A stretch of 64,000 nt of DNA from an uncultured Anaeromusa sp. (GTDB taxonomy: Bacteria > Bacillota > Negativicutes > Anaeromusales > Anaeromusaceae), in NCBI RefSeq assembly GCF_963668665.1, contig NZ_OY764901.1:291001-355000 (forward strand), read 5' to 3'. The position numbers and the translations under genes were made by a program. Shown in pieces: positions 17,073-25,743 of this stretch. The notes beneath the pieces are model-generated. The model was given only the letters and a program-made list of their open reading frames with translations, did not search any database and was not told the DNA's origin. Position 1 is the stretch's first letter. The number at the start of each line of letters is the position of its first letter.

Positions 17073-18923
17073 TTATTTTTTAACTTGCAGGGTCACCATG
17101 GTATCCCCGTCAATAATATAGTCTGTCATAGTCTTGGATTTGCCTTTGTCGTCTTTCTTATCTTTCGCGCCAAGCAAGCCGTTTTTCCCCTGGGGTTTAT
17201 TTTCTTTTTTCTCCACGATCGGTTCTTCCGCTTTGGCTGCCTTGTTTTGAATCTTTTTCGCCTGCATGGCCCCCGGTCCTTGTTTGGCCATTTCTTCTTC
17301 TAAGGGAGCTGGCTCGACGACAATGTCGTTATTGCGATCACTTTCCGTAAAGCGTTTCACTTCTTCTTCCAACGTACGGGTACGCTTTTTCTGCAAAAGT
17401 TCCAGCAACAAATTCCCCTGGCCTTCCATAAGTTTAGCAATGGGAATCGAACCGCCGCCGCGCACCAGCAACGACAAATTGCCTTCCGGTTGTGTTTTGG
17501 GAACGTCATAGTTGACTGTTCGAATAATGTTTTCGCCCCGATACGGTTTTAACGTAATCTGAATCTGCGCTTTTTCCCCAGGCTTTACACTAGCCTGCAC
17601 TGCTTTGGCCTGCGTAATCACCGCTGTTTTCCGCTCTTCCTCCACTTCAATCTGCACGTTCACATCAAACAGCGTCAAGGCCTGAAAAGAGTTGCCAGCC
17701 AGCAAATTCAAGCCTTCAAAAAGTTCTCCCATGGCGGTTTCGCCAATATTGGCCGGACTATAAAACATATTCTCGCGTACTACTACGTCTCCCGGAACTC
17801 CAGGCGCGGAAATTTCGAATTTCACTTTAGCCGTCCCCGCCCCTTGACGATCCAAGGTTTTATCCACCACATTATACACTGCCGCCGTAGCTAAAAGCGG
17901 TGTCAGTTTTTCATCTTGTACTACTTGCAACCCGGCATCCTGCTGGCGTTGCAAATCCTTGTCCATTACATGGACTCGCACAGGCACAATATTCGGATAT
18001 GCGCCTACCTCGCCAGCAATGCCGGCACCTCGATCTTGCGCAATTTTTCCAACCATAGGACCGGCGGAGCCTAGTTTAAATCCGCTTTCTAAGCTGGGAA
18101 CGGTAGTAAAAATATAAGCCTGACTTAAAAAATAACTGCTGCCGCCGCGGCGCAAAAACGGATGTCCAAAGGCAAGTATTTTACCATCTTCCACATAGGT
18201 CACCGTACCAATAGCGCCCACGCTAACATCGCCGCGCACCAGTTCCGCAGCCAAGGCGCTGCCAGGCTGCAACGAGCCATAGACGGCACTTTCCGGCGAC
18301 GCGCCGACCGCAAAAGGAATCAGGTTCAAAGGCTTCACCTTTTCGCCCAGCCACTTAAGCGCCTGCGGCGTAAAACCGGCAACCATCAGCGGCGTATCCA
18401 GCGGACGCAAAGAGCCGCTCATAGCTAAGGCTTGCTCTTCGCTTGCTTGGCCCGCTGCTCCCGCTAACTGCTTATTCTTTTTTTCTTCGGTAGTTGACGG
18501 ATTCGTCTTTTTTTCCGGTGCCGGTTCCCACAATTTCAACATGTCTCCAATGGGGGTCAGCATGCCCACCCGATGATCCGTCAAGGACCACCCATAGGCA
18601 ATAGCGCCGACCAGCTTGCCGTCAATATAAACAGGGCTGCCGCTCATCCCCTGCACAATGCCCCCAGTCCGATCAATAACGTCACCATAGGTGCGCACCA
18701 AGATTAAATCACCGGAAGGCCCCTTATCTTTCAGTACGCCGATAACTTCCACGCCAAACTCTTCAATGTCGGTTCCAGCCACTACCGTTTTGGCTATGCC
18801 TTGCATACCTGGACGCACATCGCCTACAGGCATAATGTCCGCCGCTAACGCTAACGAGGAAAAGCTCCAGAAGAAAAAGGCGGCCGCCAGGGCCGCTCCC
18901 ATTTTTTTAAAGGTAGTCAACAT
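17073..18923 (-). CDS. SpoIVB-type (S55) peptidase-domain protein
   Basis: A 616-residue exported protein with an S55 domain at residues about 30-250. The motif GMSGSPVYIDGKLVGAIAYG (from residue 92) is the serine-protease signature of SpoIVB, and later SVGAIGTVTYVEDGKILAFGHPF belongs to the same domain. Classical SpoIVB is a sporulation signalling protease with a PDZ domain; here no PDZ is evident and a long C-terminal part (about 360-616, Lys-rich tail) replaces it. The gene lies among envelope genes, so a periplasmic proteolytic or self-cleaving role outside sporulation is possible. The N-terminal signal peptide ends LALAAD. Confidence 0.85.
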   Translation of the reverse strand: MLTTFKKMGAALAAAFFFWSFSSLALAADIMPVGDVRPGMQGIAKTVVAGTDIEEFGVEVIGVLKDKGPSGDLILVRTYGDVIDRTGGIVQGMSGSPVYIDGKLVGAIAYGWSLTDHRVGMLTPIGDMLKLWEPAPEKKTNPSTTEEKKNKQLAGAAGQASEEQALAMSGSLRPLDTPLMVAGFTPQALKWLGEKVKPLNLIPFAVGASPESAVYGSLQPGSALAAELVRGDVSVGAIGTVTYVEDGKILAFGHPFLRRGGSSYFLSQAYIFTTVPSLESGFKLGSAGPMVGKIAQDRGAGIAGEVGAYPNIVPVRVHVMDKDLQRQQDAGLQVVQDEKLTPLLATAAVYNVVDKTLDRQGAGTAKVKFEISAPGVPGDVVVRENMFYSPANIGETAMGELFEGLNLLAGNSFQALTLFDVNVQIEVEEERKTAVITQAKAVQASVKPGEKAQIQITLKPYRGENIIRTVNYDVPKTQPEGNLSLLVRGGGSIPIAKLMEGQGNLLLELLQKKRTRTLEEEVKRFTESDRNNDIVVEPAPLEEEMAKQGPGAMQAKKIQNKAAKAEEPIVEKKENKPQGKNGLLGAKDKKDDKGKSKTMTDYIIDGDTMVTLQVKK

Positions 18924-18949
18924 AGTTTGAGTCCTCTCACTCTCTTTAT

Positions 18950-19258
18950 TTACCTGCGTTCCACTCGCACAACCACTTTGCCGGCCTGAATCGTATCGCC
19001 AGGACGCACCAATACGTCCCTGACAACTCCGTTCACAGCGGCCCGCACAGCAGGCTGCGCTCCCGCCACCGTTTCCACTCGCACCAAAACATCGCCCTCG
19101 CGAACATCTTGTCCTACGCTGGCCAAATCCTGTCCCGATACGCGTCCCGATAGTACAGCCTTATGATCTACCAAGCCAGCGGCAAACACTGTTCCCACCG
19201 CTAATAACAGCACCAACGCCAGCACCGTCCAGCGAAGCCACTTTCTATTTTTTTTCAT
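18950..19258 (-). CDS. Small membrane-anchored lipoyl-like domain protein
   Basis: A 102-residue protein: a basic N-terminus, one hydrophobic helix (residues about 8-27, possible signal ending FAAG), then a small beta domain with two similar halves, GQDVREGDVLVRVE and RPGDTIQAGKVVVRVE. This is the barrel-sandwich (biotinyl/lipoyl-like) fold of HlyD-type adaptors. There is no lysine in an MKM-type biotinylation motif, so it is probably not modified. It lies 26 nt upstream of the S55 gene and probably shares its transcript from the promoter at 19311-19339. Function unknown. Confidence 0.75.
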   Translation of the reverse strand: MKKNRKWLRWTVLALVLLLAVGTVFAAGLVDHKAVLSGRVSGQDLASVGQDVREGDVLVRVETVAGAQPAVRAAVNGVVRDVLVRPGDTIQAGKVVVRVERR

Positions 19259-19310
19259 ACTTCACGCACCTCCTTGTGCCTTAAAAACCGTTTACTGTCA
19301 CCTTATCTGT

Positions 19311-19339
19311 ATTATACCTTATTTCCGCTTATCTGCAAA
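19311..19339 (-). promoter_or_regulatory. Probable sigma-A promoter for the lipoyl-like and S55 genes
   Basis: TATAAT (19311-19316) preceded 17 nt earlier by TTTGCA (19334-19339) on the minus strand, 53 nt upstream of the ATG at 19258. The -10 is perfect, the -35 only partial. Confidence 0.6.
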
Positions 19340-19355
19340 CGTTCCTACAAAACAT

Positions 19356-20774
19356 TCACTTTTTAGGAAAAACGGCCAATACCGCGCCGACAGAACGTTC
19401 CCGGCCATCCGACGGGCGATTCATCACTTCATTTCCTACTACCATTTCGCTAGAGCCGCCGCCATCTAGATTCATGGCATCCTCCGCTCCCAATTCCTGC
19501 ATTAATATCGCGATTTCGGTCAGCGTCATACCAATGCTTTTCTGCTGTCTGCCGTCAACGACCACCAAGAGTACGTTCCCTTGTTTGGTGCGTCCAATCG
19601 CCGTACGCGGCGCCCTGCCTCCCGCTACATCATTCCCAAATTTCTCTAGTTTTGTTGTAACGTACACTTGACCTCCTTGAACAAGCATCGGTCCTGCTCC
19701 CAACACATCATCCGCCCGATCCCACAGGTTTCCTAGGCTCTGCTTCAATTCCACCGCATCTCCTATTTTCAAGCCGTCAAAGGCCGCCCTGGCTTTGCCA
19801 TGAACTGATAAAACCACTCCCTCATCAGGGATCGGCGTGTTCCCCTTGTCTTTATTAATTTTTACAATCTTCCCTTTTACCAATACATATTCAGCGCCAA
19901 AATCATTGGTTCCTGTGGAATCGCCGTTAAAATGATTGTACAAAATCAAGCTGTCTTCCGTTCGCTCCTGATTAATGCCGCTAACCGCCACCAACATGCC
20001 ATTTGGCAGCTTTACTGTGCCGACATAATCATCGGGCTTGCCAATACGCACCATGCCGTCATTATAAATGCCTACCGCGCTTCGTGGTATGTAAGAAAGG
20101 CTGACCATTTCCTGATTCATTTTCATCAACCCAATAATTTCTCCATCCGGTTCAAAGTAACCGCCATTCACAGCGGCCAACGCCCCGGTTCGTGCAGTCA
20201 TCGAAGAAACTGTCTCCAAGCCGGGAATTTGATCTTGTGATAAAACAGCCTGCAGCCTCGCTCTCTTAGGATCCATCTCCAGTGTATAAATGCTCACTGG
20301 CCCCTTAGCTGTCGCCCGCTGCCAAAACCGATAAGTTACGCCTTCGTGCAAAGTCTGCTCAAGCTTTGTATCCTTAGCCTTAAGAATATCAATAACAAGA
20401 CGATCCGGCCCCTGCAAAGAAAAGACCTTCCCGACGCTGGCCGCATTCAAAGGCATCCTTAATTCAACCTTCCCCGCCAAAGCCGTCAGTTTCAAATCTC
20501 CCACGACATCATCTTTTAAATCTACATTGCCAGGTGCGCCCGCTCCCAAACGCCCGGGGAACGAGACGACTAGCATGCCGTTAGCTTCATCTACCTTCCA
20601 ATCCGCCTCCATGGGACGATCTGCATCCACTACGACTCGCAACAGATCCGCCCCGGAGCTATAGCGAACTCCGCTCACAACAGGCGCTGGCTGCGCAGCT
20701 CCGGCCCAAACCGGCGCTATCGCCAACCACAATCCCATCCATAGCATAAACAAAACTCGAGCCATCTGTTTCAT
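19356..20774 (-). CDS. Secreted phosphodiester glycosidase (NAGPA-like) protein
   Basis: A 472-residue exported protein. The signal peptide ends VWAGAAQ; residues about 30-135 look like an AMIN-type peptidoglycan or envelope-binding domain; the C-terminal two thirds are a NAGPA/DUF2233 domain with AAVNGGYFEPDGE, GGRAPRTAIGRT and DAMNLDGGGSSEMVVG. Relatives remove N-acetylglucosamine linked by a phosphodiester, for example from cell-envelope glycans. Its ATG lies just 22 nt after the T-run of the flgJ terminator, leaving little room for its own promoter. Confidence 0.88.
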   Translation of the reverse strand: MKQMARVLFMLWMGLWLAIAPVWAGAAQPAPVVSGVRYSSGADLLRVVVDADRPMEADWKVDEANGMLVVSFPGRLGAGAPGNVDLKDDVVGDLKLTALAGKVELRMPLNAASVGKVFSLQGPDRLVIDILKAKDTKLEQTLHEGVTYRFWQRATAKGPVSIYTLEMDPKRARLQAVLSQDQIPGLETVSSMTARTGALAAVNGGYFEPDGEIIGLMKMNQEMVSLSYIPRSAVGIYNDGMVRIGKPDDYVGTVKLPNGMLVAVSGINQERTEDSLILYNHFNGDSTGTNDFGAEYVLVKGKIVKINKDKGNTPIPDEGVVLSVHGKARAAFDGLKIGDAVELKQSLGNLWDRADDVLGAGPMLVQGGQVYVTTKLEKFGNDVAGGRAPRTAIGRTKQGNVLLVVVDGRQQKSIGMTLTEIAILMQELGAEDAMNLDGGGSSEMVVGNEVMNRPSDGRERSVGAVLAVFPKK

Positions 20775-20795
20775 TACAATCCTCCCAAACTACGA

Positions 20796-20836
20796 AAAAG
20801 TGGCAGCCAGCCCTCCCTAACGGGATGACTGGCTGC
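20796..20836 (-). terminator. Intrinsic terminator of the flagellar operon
   Basis: Outer arms GCAGCCAG (20803-20810) and CTGGCTGC (20829-20836) plus an inner CCC/GGG stem give about 14 pairs with one mismatch and a 4-nt loop, followed by TTTTT on the minus strand. The flgJ stop codon (20817-20819) lies inside the hairpin. Confidence 0.85.
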
Positions 20837-21230
20837 TTGCTTTCACACTGGCGCTATTGGTCATGCTCAATTGCCTATACATCATATCTGCTAAGCCAAT
20901 GCCCCCCGCCTGGGACATATTCTTGCTCAATTCTTGGTCTAACATGGATTGCATAATCTCTTCTCCCTGAGAGTCCTCGCCAGTCAAGCCGGTTTTCGGC
21001 ACGCTCGCCCTCATGGTTGTCAGCAGCATATTCAAAAACACAGATTCCATTTCCTGACATACCCGCTTCAGCTTGGCTTCGTCGCCGGACTGTCCTTTGA
21101 GTTTCGCCGCGCTTTCCGCCTGCCGCAGTTGATCGGCAAACACCGCATCCCCCGCCACAGCCGCTGTCGTCTGGGCATTGGCGCCAAGGCCCGCCTGAAC
21201 GCCGCTCTGCCCGATTGGTTCTATCCGCAT
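20817..21230 (-). CDS. flgJ: Flagellar rod-binding protein FlgJ, N-terminal domain only
   Basis: A 137-residue rod-assembly protein. The conserved rod-binding block is LKRVCQEMESVFLNMLLTTM, followed by a helical segment ending GIGLADMMYRQLS. The muramidase (glucosaminidase) domain found in enteric FlgJ is absent, as in many other phyla, so another enzyme must open peptidoglycan for the rod. I start at the ATG 8 nt after AGGAGG. It is the last gene of the flgF-flgJ run, 336 nt after flgI across a repeat-bearing spacer. Confidence 0.9.
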   Translation of the reverse strand: MRIEPIGQSGVQAGLGANAQTTAAVAGDAVFADQLRQAESAAKLKGQSGDEAKLKRVCQEMESVFLNMLLTTMRASVPKTGLTGEDSQGEEIMQSMLDQELSKNMSQAGGIGLADMMYRQLSMTNSASVKASSQSSR

Positions 21231-21566
21231 TTGACAAGCCTCCTTTAGAGAAAGTACGGAATACAAAAGAAAAAGCTACAAAACAAGAGAATCGGAGTCA
21301 CGGGAGGGCACGAATGAGGGTTAAGCAGTGCAATTTTAATATGAAAACCACACGAGAAGATTGCTTTGCTTTGCTCGCAAGGACGAAAGTTAGTTAAGCT
21401 GGCATTTTTCCGAGAGTCTGTCGAACTCCTGCTAAAATCAACAACCCTGCGTGCCCTCCATCTACTCCCTCTACTCCTGTTCAAAAACCGAACCCCGCAG
21501 CCCTCATTCGTACCCTCAGATTCTCATCGCGACTCCTGTTCAAATCCCGCTACTGTTCAATCACCA
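21231..21566. repeat. Repeat-bearing spacer between flgI and flgJ
   Basis: No gene is credible. The left arm AACAAGAGAATCGGAGTCA (21280-21298) and right arms CTCCTGTTCAA (near 21474 and 21533, with related sequence between) belong to the palindromic family also seen at 57163-57268. A single half of the AGATTGC...GCAAGGACG family lies at 21354-21385. The arms interrupt what is otherwise a flagellar operon. Confidence 0.65.
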
Positions 21567-22688
21567 CTATATGATCTGAAGATCCGCGTGCAGCGCTCCA
21601 GCTGCCTTCATGGCCTGCAGGATCGAGATTACATCCCGAGGGGTTGCGCCTACAGAATTCAAAGCGTTCACCACGTCGCCCACACTAGAAGCTGCCGGCA
21701 AAAGCAGCATATTGCGGTTTTCTTCTTTTACATCCACATTCGTATTAGGCACCACAACCGTGCTGCCGCCGGAAAATGGACCCGGCTGAGAAACACCAGC
21801 GCTTTTAGTGATTTTTATGCTCAAACCGCCCTGCGCTACCGCAACTTCATCAACAGTGATATTAGAACCCATAACAACCGTTCCCGTACGCTCGTTAATG
21901 ACTACTTTAGCTATCGCATCGGGCACAATGGGCAATTCCTCTACCGCCGCAATGAAGCTGACTAAATCCTGTTCATAGTACGCCGGCACCTGAATTTGAA
22001 TGCTTCCGGCGTCTCTAGCCCGACTAATAGCGCCAAAACGTCCGTCCAAAGCCTCTACAATTCGACTTGCTGTTGTAAAGTCAGGCTGCGCCAACGAAAG
22101 AGTCAGCGTGCCATTACCGCCCAAGTTAAAAGCCACCTCTTTTTCGACAATGGCGCCATTGGGCGTCATGCCGACAGTGGGAAAGTTTTTCTGTTGGCTG
22201 GCGCCACCGCCTCCAGCCACAAAACCGCCTGTAGCAACAGGCCCCTGAGCCGCCGCATACACCTGACCGTTGGCCGCCTTCAAAGGTGTTTGCAAAAGGA
22301 CTCCGCCTTGCAAGCTTTTGGCATCGCCCATCGAAGAGATGGTTGCGTCGATCGTATCGCCAGGCTTGGAAAAAGCCGGCAAGGTTGCCGTCACCATAAC
22401 GGCCGCCACGTTCTTCGGTTTCATTTGCGTTGTAGAAGGCATAACGCCAAAACCCATCAACATATTCTTAATCGACTGGATGGTCTGACTGATTTTATCC
22501 GAATCGCCGGTACCAGCCAAACCCACAACCAAGCCGTACCCTACCAATTGATTATTACGCACGCCTTGGATCTTAGCAACATCCTTAATCCTCGTCGCCG
22601 CGCTGCCTCCCCAGGCTGCCTCACTCACTGCCGGCACGAGAGAGCATAGAAAACAAAAGCAAAGCAGCAGAGCCGTTAATCGTCTCAT
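21567..22688 (-). CDS. flgI: Flagellar P-ring protein FlgI
   Basis: Forms the peptidoglycan-level ring of the flagellar basal body (373 residues, normal length). A cleavable signal ending SEAAW is followed by TRIKDVAKIQGVRNNQLVGYGLVVGL, the family N-terminal signature (split here at residues about 30-55), and the C-terminal DVVNALNSVGATPRD segment. The start is the ATG 7-8 nt after AGGGGG; an upstream Met has no ribosome site. FlgI occurs only in bacteria with an outer membrane, so it supports the diderm nature of the cell. It lies 22 nt downstream of flgH. Confidence 0.97.
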   Translation of the reverse strand: MRRLTALLLCFCFLCSLVPAVSEAAWGGSAATRIKDVAKIQGVRNNQLVGYGLVVGLAGTGDSDKISQTIQSIKNMLMGFGVMPSTTQMKPKNVAAVMVTATLPAFSKPGDTIDATISSMGDAKSLQGGVLLQTPLKAANGQVYAAAQGPVATGGFVAGGGGASQQKNFPTVGMTPNGAIVEKEVAFNLGGNGTLTLSLAQPDFTTASRIVEALDGRFGAISRARDAGSIQIQVPAYYEQDLVSFIAAVEELPIVPDAIAKVVINERTGTVVMGSNITVDEVAVAQGGLSIKITKSAGVSQPGPFSGGSTVVVPNTNVDVKEENRNMLLLPAASSVGDVVNALNSVGATPRDVISILQAMKAAGALHADLQII

Positions 22689-22710
22689 TAAGGTTCCCCC
22701 TATATCGAAC

Positions 22711-23295
22711 TCAAAACAGGAAATCAAATATGGAACTCAAAATACCTTGTTTCTGCTTCTGCGCAAGCGGCCCTTTACCATTCACGAAAATTTGCGCATC
22801 CGCCATGGCCGACGAAGCAACGGTATTAGCTGTTGTAATATCATCAGGCCGAATGGTCCCTACCAAACTGATGATCTGTTCATCATTATTTTGCTTAATC
22901 GACTGCGTTCCTTTGATGACCAAGTTGCCATTCGGCTGCACTGCCGTCACCGTCGCCGTCATGCGAGCGCTCACGTTATTACTATTTTTTATACTGCCAT
23001 TTGCAGAAAAGCTATCTTTCATATCATAACTGTGCTCCGTAAGCCAGCCCAGGAAGCTGCCCACCCCCGCGCTGGCCGAACCATTGCTTTTCTTGCCGTT
23101 CGAACTGGAATCAGAGCGAGTAGCGCTAAAGTTTTCGCTAATTACAATCGTCAAAATATCACCCACCGCTTGTGCTCTTCTATCGGCAAACATGGAACGA
23201 TCATTCCACAACGACTCCGCATGGACAGAGGGAACCAACAAAAAAGTCAGTACTAATCCTGCGATCATCGGCATCCACTTCTTGTTCTTCAACAT
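22711..23295 (-). CDS. flgH: Flagellar L-ring protein FlgH without lipid anchor
   Basis: Forms the outer-membrane ring of the flagellar basal body. The 194 residues show the family blocks SLWNDRSMFADRRAQAVGDI, LTIVISENFSA and NVSARMTATVTAV, and a C-terminal IRPDDI. FlgH is normally a lipoprotein; here the signal peptide ends PSVHAES and the whole protein contains no cysteine, so lipid attachment is impossible. It follows flgA by 4 nt and precedes flgI, the usual A-H-I order. Confidence 0.95.
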   Translation of the reverse strand: MLKNKKWMPMIAGLVLTFLLVPSVHAESLWNDRSMFADRRAQAVGDILTIVISENFSATRSDSSSNGKKSNGSASAGVGSFLGWLTEHSYDMKDSFSANGSIKNSNNVSARMTATVTAVQPNGNLVIKGTQSIKQNNDEQIISLVGTIRPDDITTANTVASSAMADAQIFVNGKGPLAQKQKQGILSSIFDFLF

Positions 23296-23299
23296 TGCC

Positions 23300-24025
23300 T
23301 CACCTCCTGGATGCAGTTACTTCCACTGTAGCCTCGTCAATCACTTTGGCTGTCACAATTCGCTTCGACAACAAGTTTTTCACACGTATCCGCTGCCCAA
23401 CACTGCCATCCTGCAGAGCCTCTCCAGCAACGCTGACAAGCATCTCTCCCTGCCTCACCTGAAGGGTTACAGCCGCCCCGCGCCTCATGATAATTGGCTG
23501 CACTAACATTGACTCCATAAGTATATCCCCGCTCCGCAAGGGCCGTTGCAACTGCATCCCTATAGCTTTAACCGGATCTACCAAAAAGCCGTCCGGCAAG
23601 CGCCCCGTTTCCAGACGCAATTTCTTCAAATCCCCCGGCTGCAGCAAGGTTTTTCCCGGTAACATACGCGATGCCACTACAACCTCTTGATACCGCCGCA
23701 CGTCCAAACGTAAAATAGCCTGCCCCACTTTTTGCGCATCCTGCATGGCCACTACCCGCGCCACCGTTGGCGCATTATAGCGCAGACCATAAAGCAAATC
23801 CACCTGCAATTTCACTTCGCCTTCAGGAACTTCCAACCGTTCCGGCAAAGAAATCACACGTACCTGTACGCGATCATCGCCCGGCTGTACATCCGCTTGG
23901 CGATACACTTCGCCCACAGCTACGTTGGCCACTTCACTCGCTTCAAGCATGCGAGCTTCTACGGTTGTCCAAAAAGGCAGGAGAAATAAAACTCCTGCCA
24001 AAAAACATCTTGCGAGGCGTTTCAT
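23300..24025 (-). CDS. flgA: Flagellar P-ring assembly chaperone FlgA
   Basis: Periplasmic chaperone for P-ring formation (241 residues). A signal peptide (residues 1-25) is followed by a less conserved N-terminal part and the C-terminal SAF-type domain (about 115-240), with the LLQPGDLKKLRLETGRLPDG and RRGAAVTLQVRQGEM blocks. It lies 12 nt after flgG and 4 nt before flgH in a tight operon. Confidence 0.92.
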   Translation of the reverse strand: MKRLARCFLAGVLFLLPFWTTVEARMLEASEVANVAVGEVYRQADVQPGDDRVQVRVISLPERLEVPEGEVKLQVDLLYGLRYNAPTVARVVAMQDAQKVGQAILRLDVRRYQEVVVASRMLPGKTLLQPGDLKKLRLETGRLPDGFLVDPVKAIGMQLQRPLRSGDILMESMLVQPIIMRRGAAVTLQVRQGEMLVSVAGEALQDGSVGQRIRVKNLLSKRIVTAKVIDEATVEVTASRR

Positions 24026-24037
24026 AGCCTTGTTACC

Positions 24038-24829
24038 CTATCGCTTCAAGCCTGCAGCCACTTCCAGCATGGAGTCGGCAGTGGTCACGGCTTTGGAATT
24101 CATCTCATAAGCACGCTGTGCCACAATCATGTTCACCATTTCATCTACAACCTGAACATTGGACATCTCCACAAAATTCGTAACTATCGTACCGGAATTA
24201 TTGTCTCCTGGATTTCCTACCACAGGCGCACCAGAGGCAACGGTTTCCGTATAGAGATTTTTGCCGATGCTCTTCAAACCCGCATTATTGATAAAACGCG
24301 CAATGGTAATTTGACCAATTTCCTGCGGTGTTGTTTGACCAGCCGGCGTAATTGTTACAATCCCATCGCGAGACACGCCAAAATCAGTGGAGCCTTCAGG
24401 TACTTGAATGGCAGGCTCCAGCAAATATCCTTCGGAGGTCACCACATTGCCGTTGCCGTCCGGTTTAAACGCGCCATTACGGGTGTACGCCAAAGTACCG
24501 TCCGGCATAGTGATTTGAAAAAAGCCATCCCCCTCGATAACCATGTCCATCGCATTGCTTGTCGCTTGAAAATTTCCTTGGGAGAAATCGCGCGCCGTCG
24601 CTGTTAACCGCACGCCATGACCGAGTTGGACGCCAGTAGGCAGCATGTTGTTATTCCCGCTGCTGGTCATGCCCGGCTGACGCTCGGTTTGGTACATTAG
24701 ATCCTCAAACTCTGCCCGTTGACGTTTAAAGCCAGTGGTGTTCACGTTTGCCAAGTTATTGGAGATTACGTCCAAATTGCTTTGCTGGGCCCGCATGCCC
24801 GTACCTGCCGTCCAAAGTGCCCTCATCAT
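24038..24829 (-). CDS. flgG: Flagellar distal rod protein FlgG
   Basis: Distal rod subunit (263 residues). The N-terminal helix carries the ANVNTTGFKRQRAEFEDLMY motif typical of FlgG, and the C-terminal FVEMSNVQVVDEMVNMIVAQ pairs with it in the rod coiled coil. The core has GDGFFQITMPDG. Products of this family are exported without signal peptides by the flagellar type III apparatus. Two ATGs follow each other at the start. Confidence 0.96.
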   Translation of the reverse strand: MMRALWTAGTGMRAQQSNLDVISNNLANVNTTGFKRQRAEFEDLMYQTERQPGMTSSGNNNMLPTGVQLGHGVRLTATARDFSQGNFQATSNAMDMVIEGDGFFQITMPDGTLAYTRNGAFKPDGNGNVVTSEGYLLEPAIQVPEGSTDFGVSRDGIVTITPAGQTTPQEIGQITIARFINNAGLKSIGKNLYTETVASGAPVVGNPGDNNSGTIVTNFVEMSNVQVVDEMVNMIVAQRAYEMNSKAVTTADSMLEVAAGLKR

Positions 24830-24847
24830 ACGCGTGTTCCTCCTTCT

Positions 24848-25630
24848 TTACGACCGACCAACTTCATTGACCGCTTTATCTAACAAAGAATCCTCCGCTT
24901 GTACGGCTTTGGAATCAATTTCATAAGCTCGATAGCCAGTAATCAAATTCACCATTTCCTGCACGGCATTGACGTTAGACATTTCCAAATAGCCCTGCTG
25001 CAAATTTGGCGTCGCAACCGGCTGCGGCCGGTCACCGCCGGGAGCCGCAAAAAGATTTTGTCCTTCTTTAGCCAACCGCTTCAAATCCGCAAAGGAAACC
25101 ACTTGCAACCGCCCTGCTTCTGTCGGGACACCGCCAGCTTCGATAGGATTCAACTCCACTATGCCGTCACTGGTAATATTGATACGGCTGGCGCCTCCGG
25201 GGCCTTCAATGGTGATCGGCTGACCATTGGTTCCTAATACCGCCTGTCCTTCCTTCGTCACCAAGTGATTGTCCGATCCAATCTCAAAAGAGCCCGCTCG
25301 CGTGTACCGCTGCCCCTGCGGCGTCTGAACGACAAAAAAGCCGTCCCCTGCGATAGCTACATCCAGCGACCCCTGGGTGCTGCGAGTGCTGCCTTGGCTA
25401 TGATCCGTCACAATCTGATCTACTGCGGCTCCAGCGCCGACAGAGCCGATTTGCGGCGTCTCCAGGCCATCGTTAATACGCCATAAGAGCATTTTTTCAA
25501 AATCCTTATTGACGGCAATTTCTTTTTTAAAGCCTGTCGTATTGACATTAGCCAAGTTATTCGCCGTAACATCTGTACGCAGCCCTTCCGCAATCATACC
25601 GGATGCTGCCGCATAGATCCCTCGAATCAT
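24848..25630 (-). CDS. flgF: Flagellar rod/hook protein FlgF
   Basis: Proximal rod-type protein (260 residues). It shares ANNLANVNTTGFKKEIAVN at the N-terminus and LEMSNVNAVQEMVNLITGYR at the C-terminus with FlgG, 18 nt downstream. AGGAG precedes the ATG. The order mbl-flgF-flgG matches mbl-flhO-flhP in Bacillus subtilis, so it may equally be called FlhO; I use FlgF because a full rod and ring set follows. Confidence 0.9.
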   Translation of the reverse strand: MIRGIYAAASGMIAEGLRTDVTANNLANVNTTGFKKEIAVNKDFEKMLLWRINDGLETPQIGSVGAGAAVDQIVTDHSQGSTRSTQGSLDVAIAGDGFFVVQTPQGQRYTRAGSFEIGSDNHLVTKEGQAVLGTNGQPITIEGPGGASRINITSDGIVELNPIEAGGVPTEAGRLQVVSFADLKRLAKEGQNLFAAPGGDRPQPVATPNLQQGYLEMSNVNAVQEMVNLITGYRAYEIDSKAVQAEDSLLDKAVNEVGRS

Positions 25631-25743
25631 ACCGTCTCTCCTTTAATCATGAAACTTTACGTCTTCATGTATATCGTGAAACTATTTTCTTTTCATCAGG
25701 GAGAATAGTGGCTTCTTCGGCAGACCATTAGTCCTGTTTTAGC

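Noticed and set aside
25631..25743. Sigma-28 (FliA) promoter upstream of flgF
   Set aside because: TAAAGTTT resembles the -35, but no GCCGATAA-like -10 fits before the start codon.
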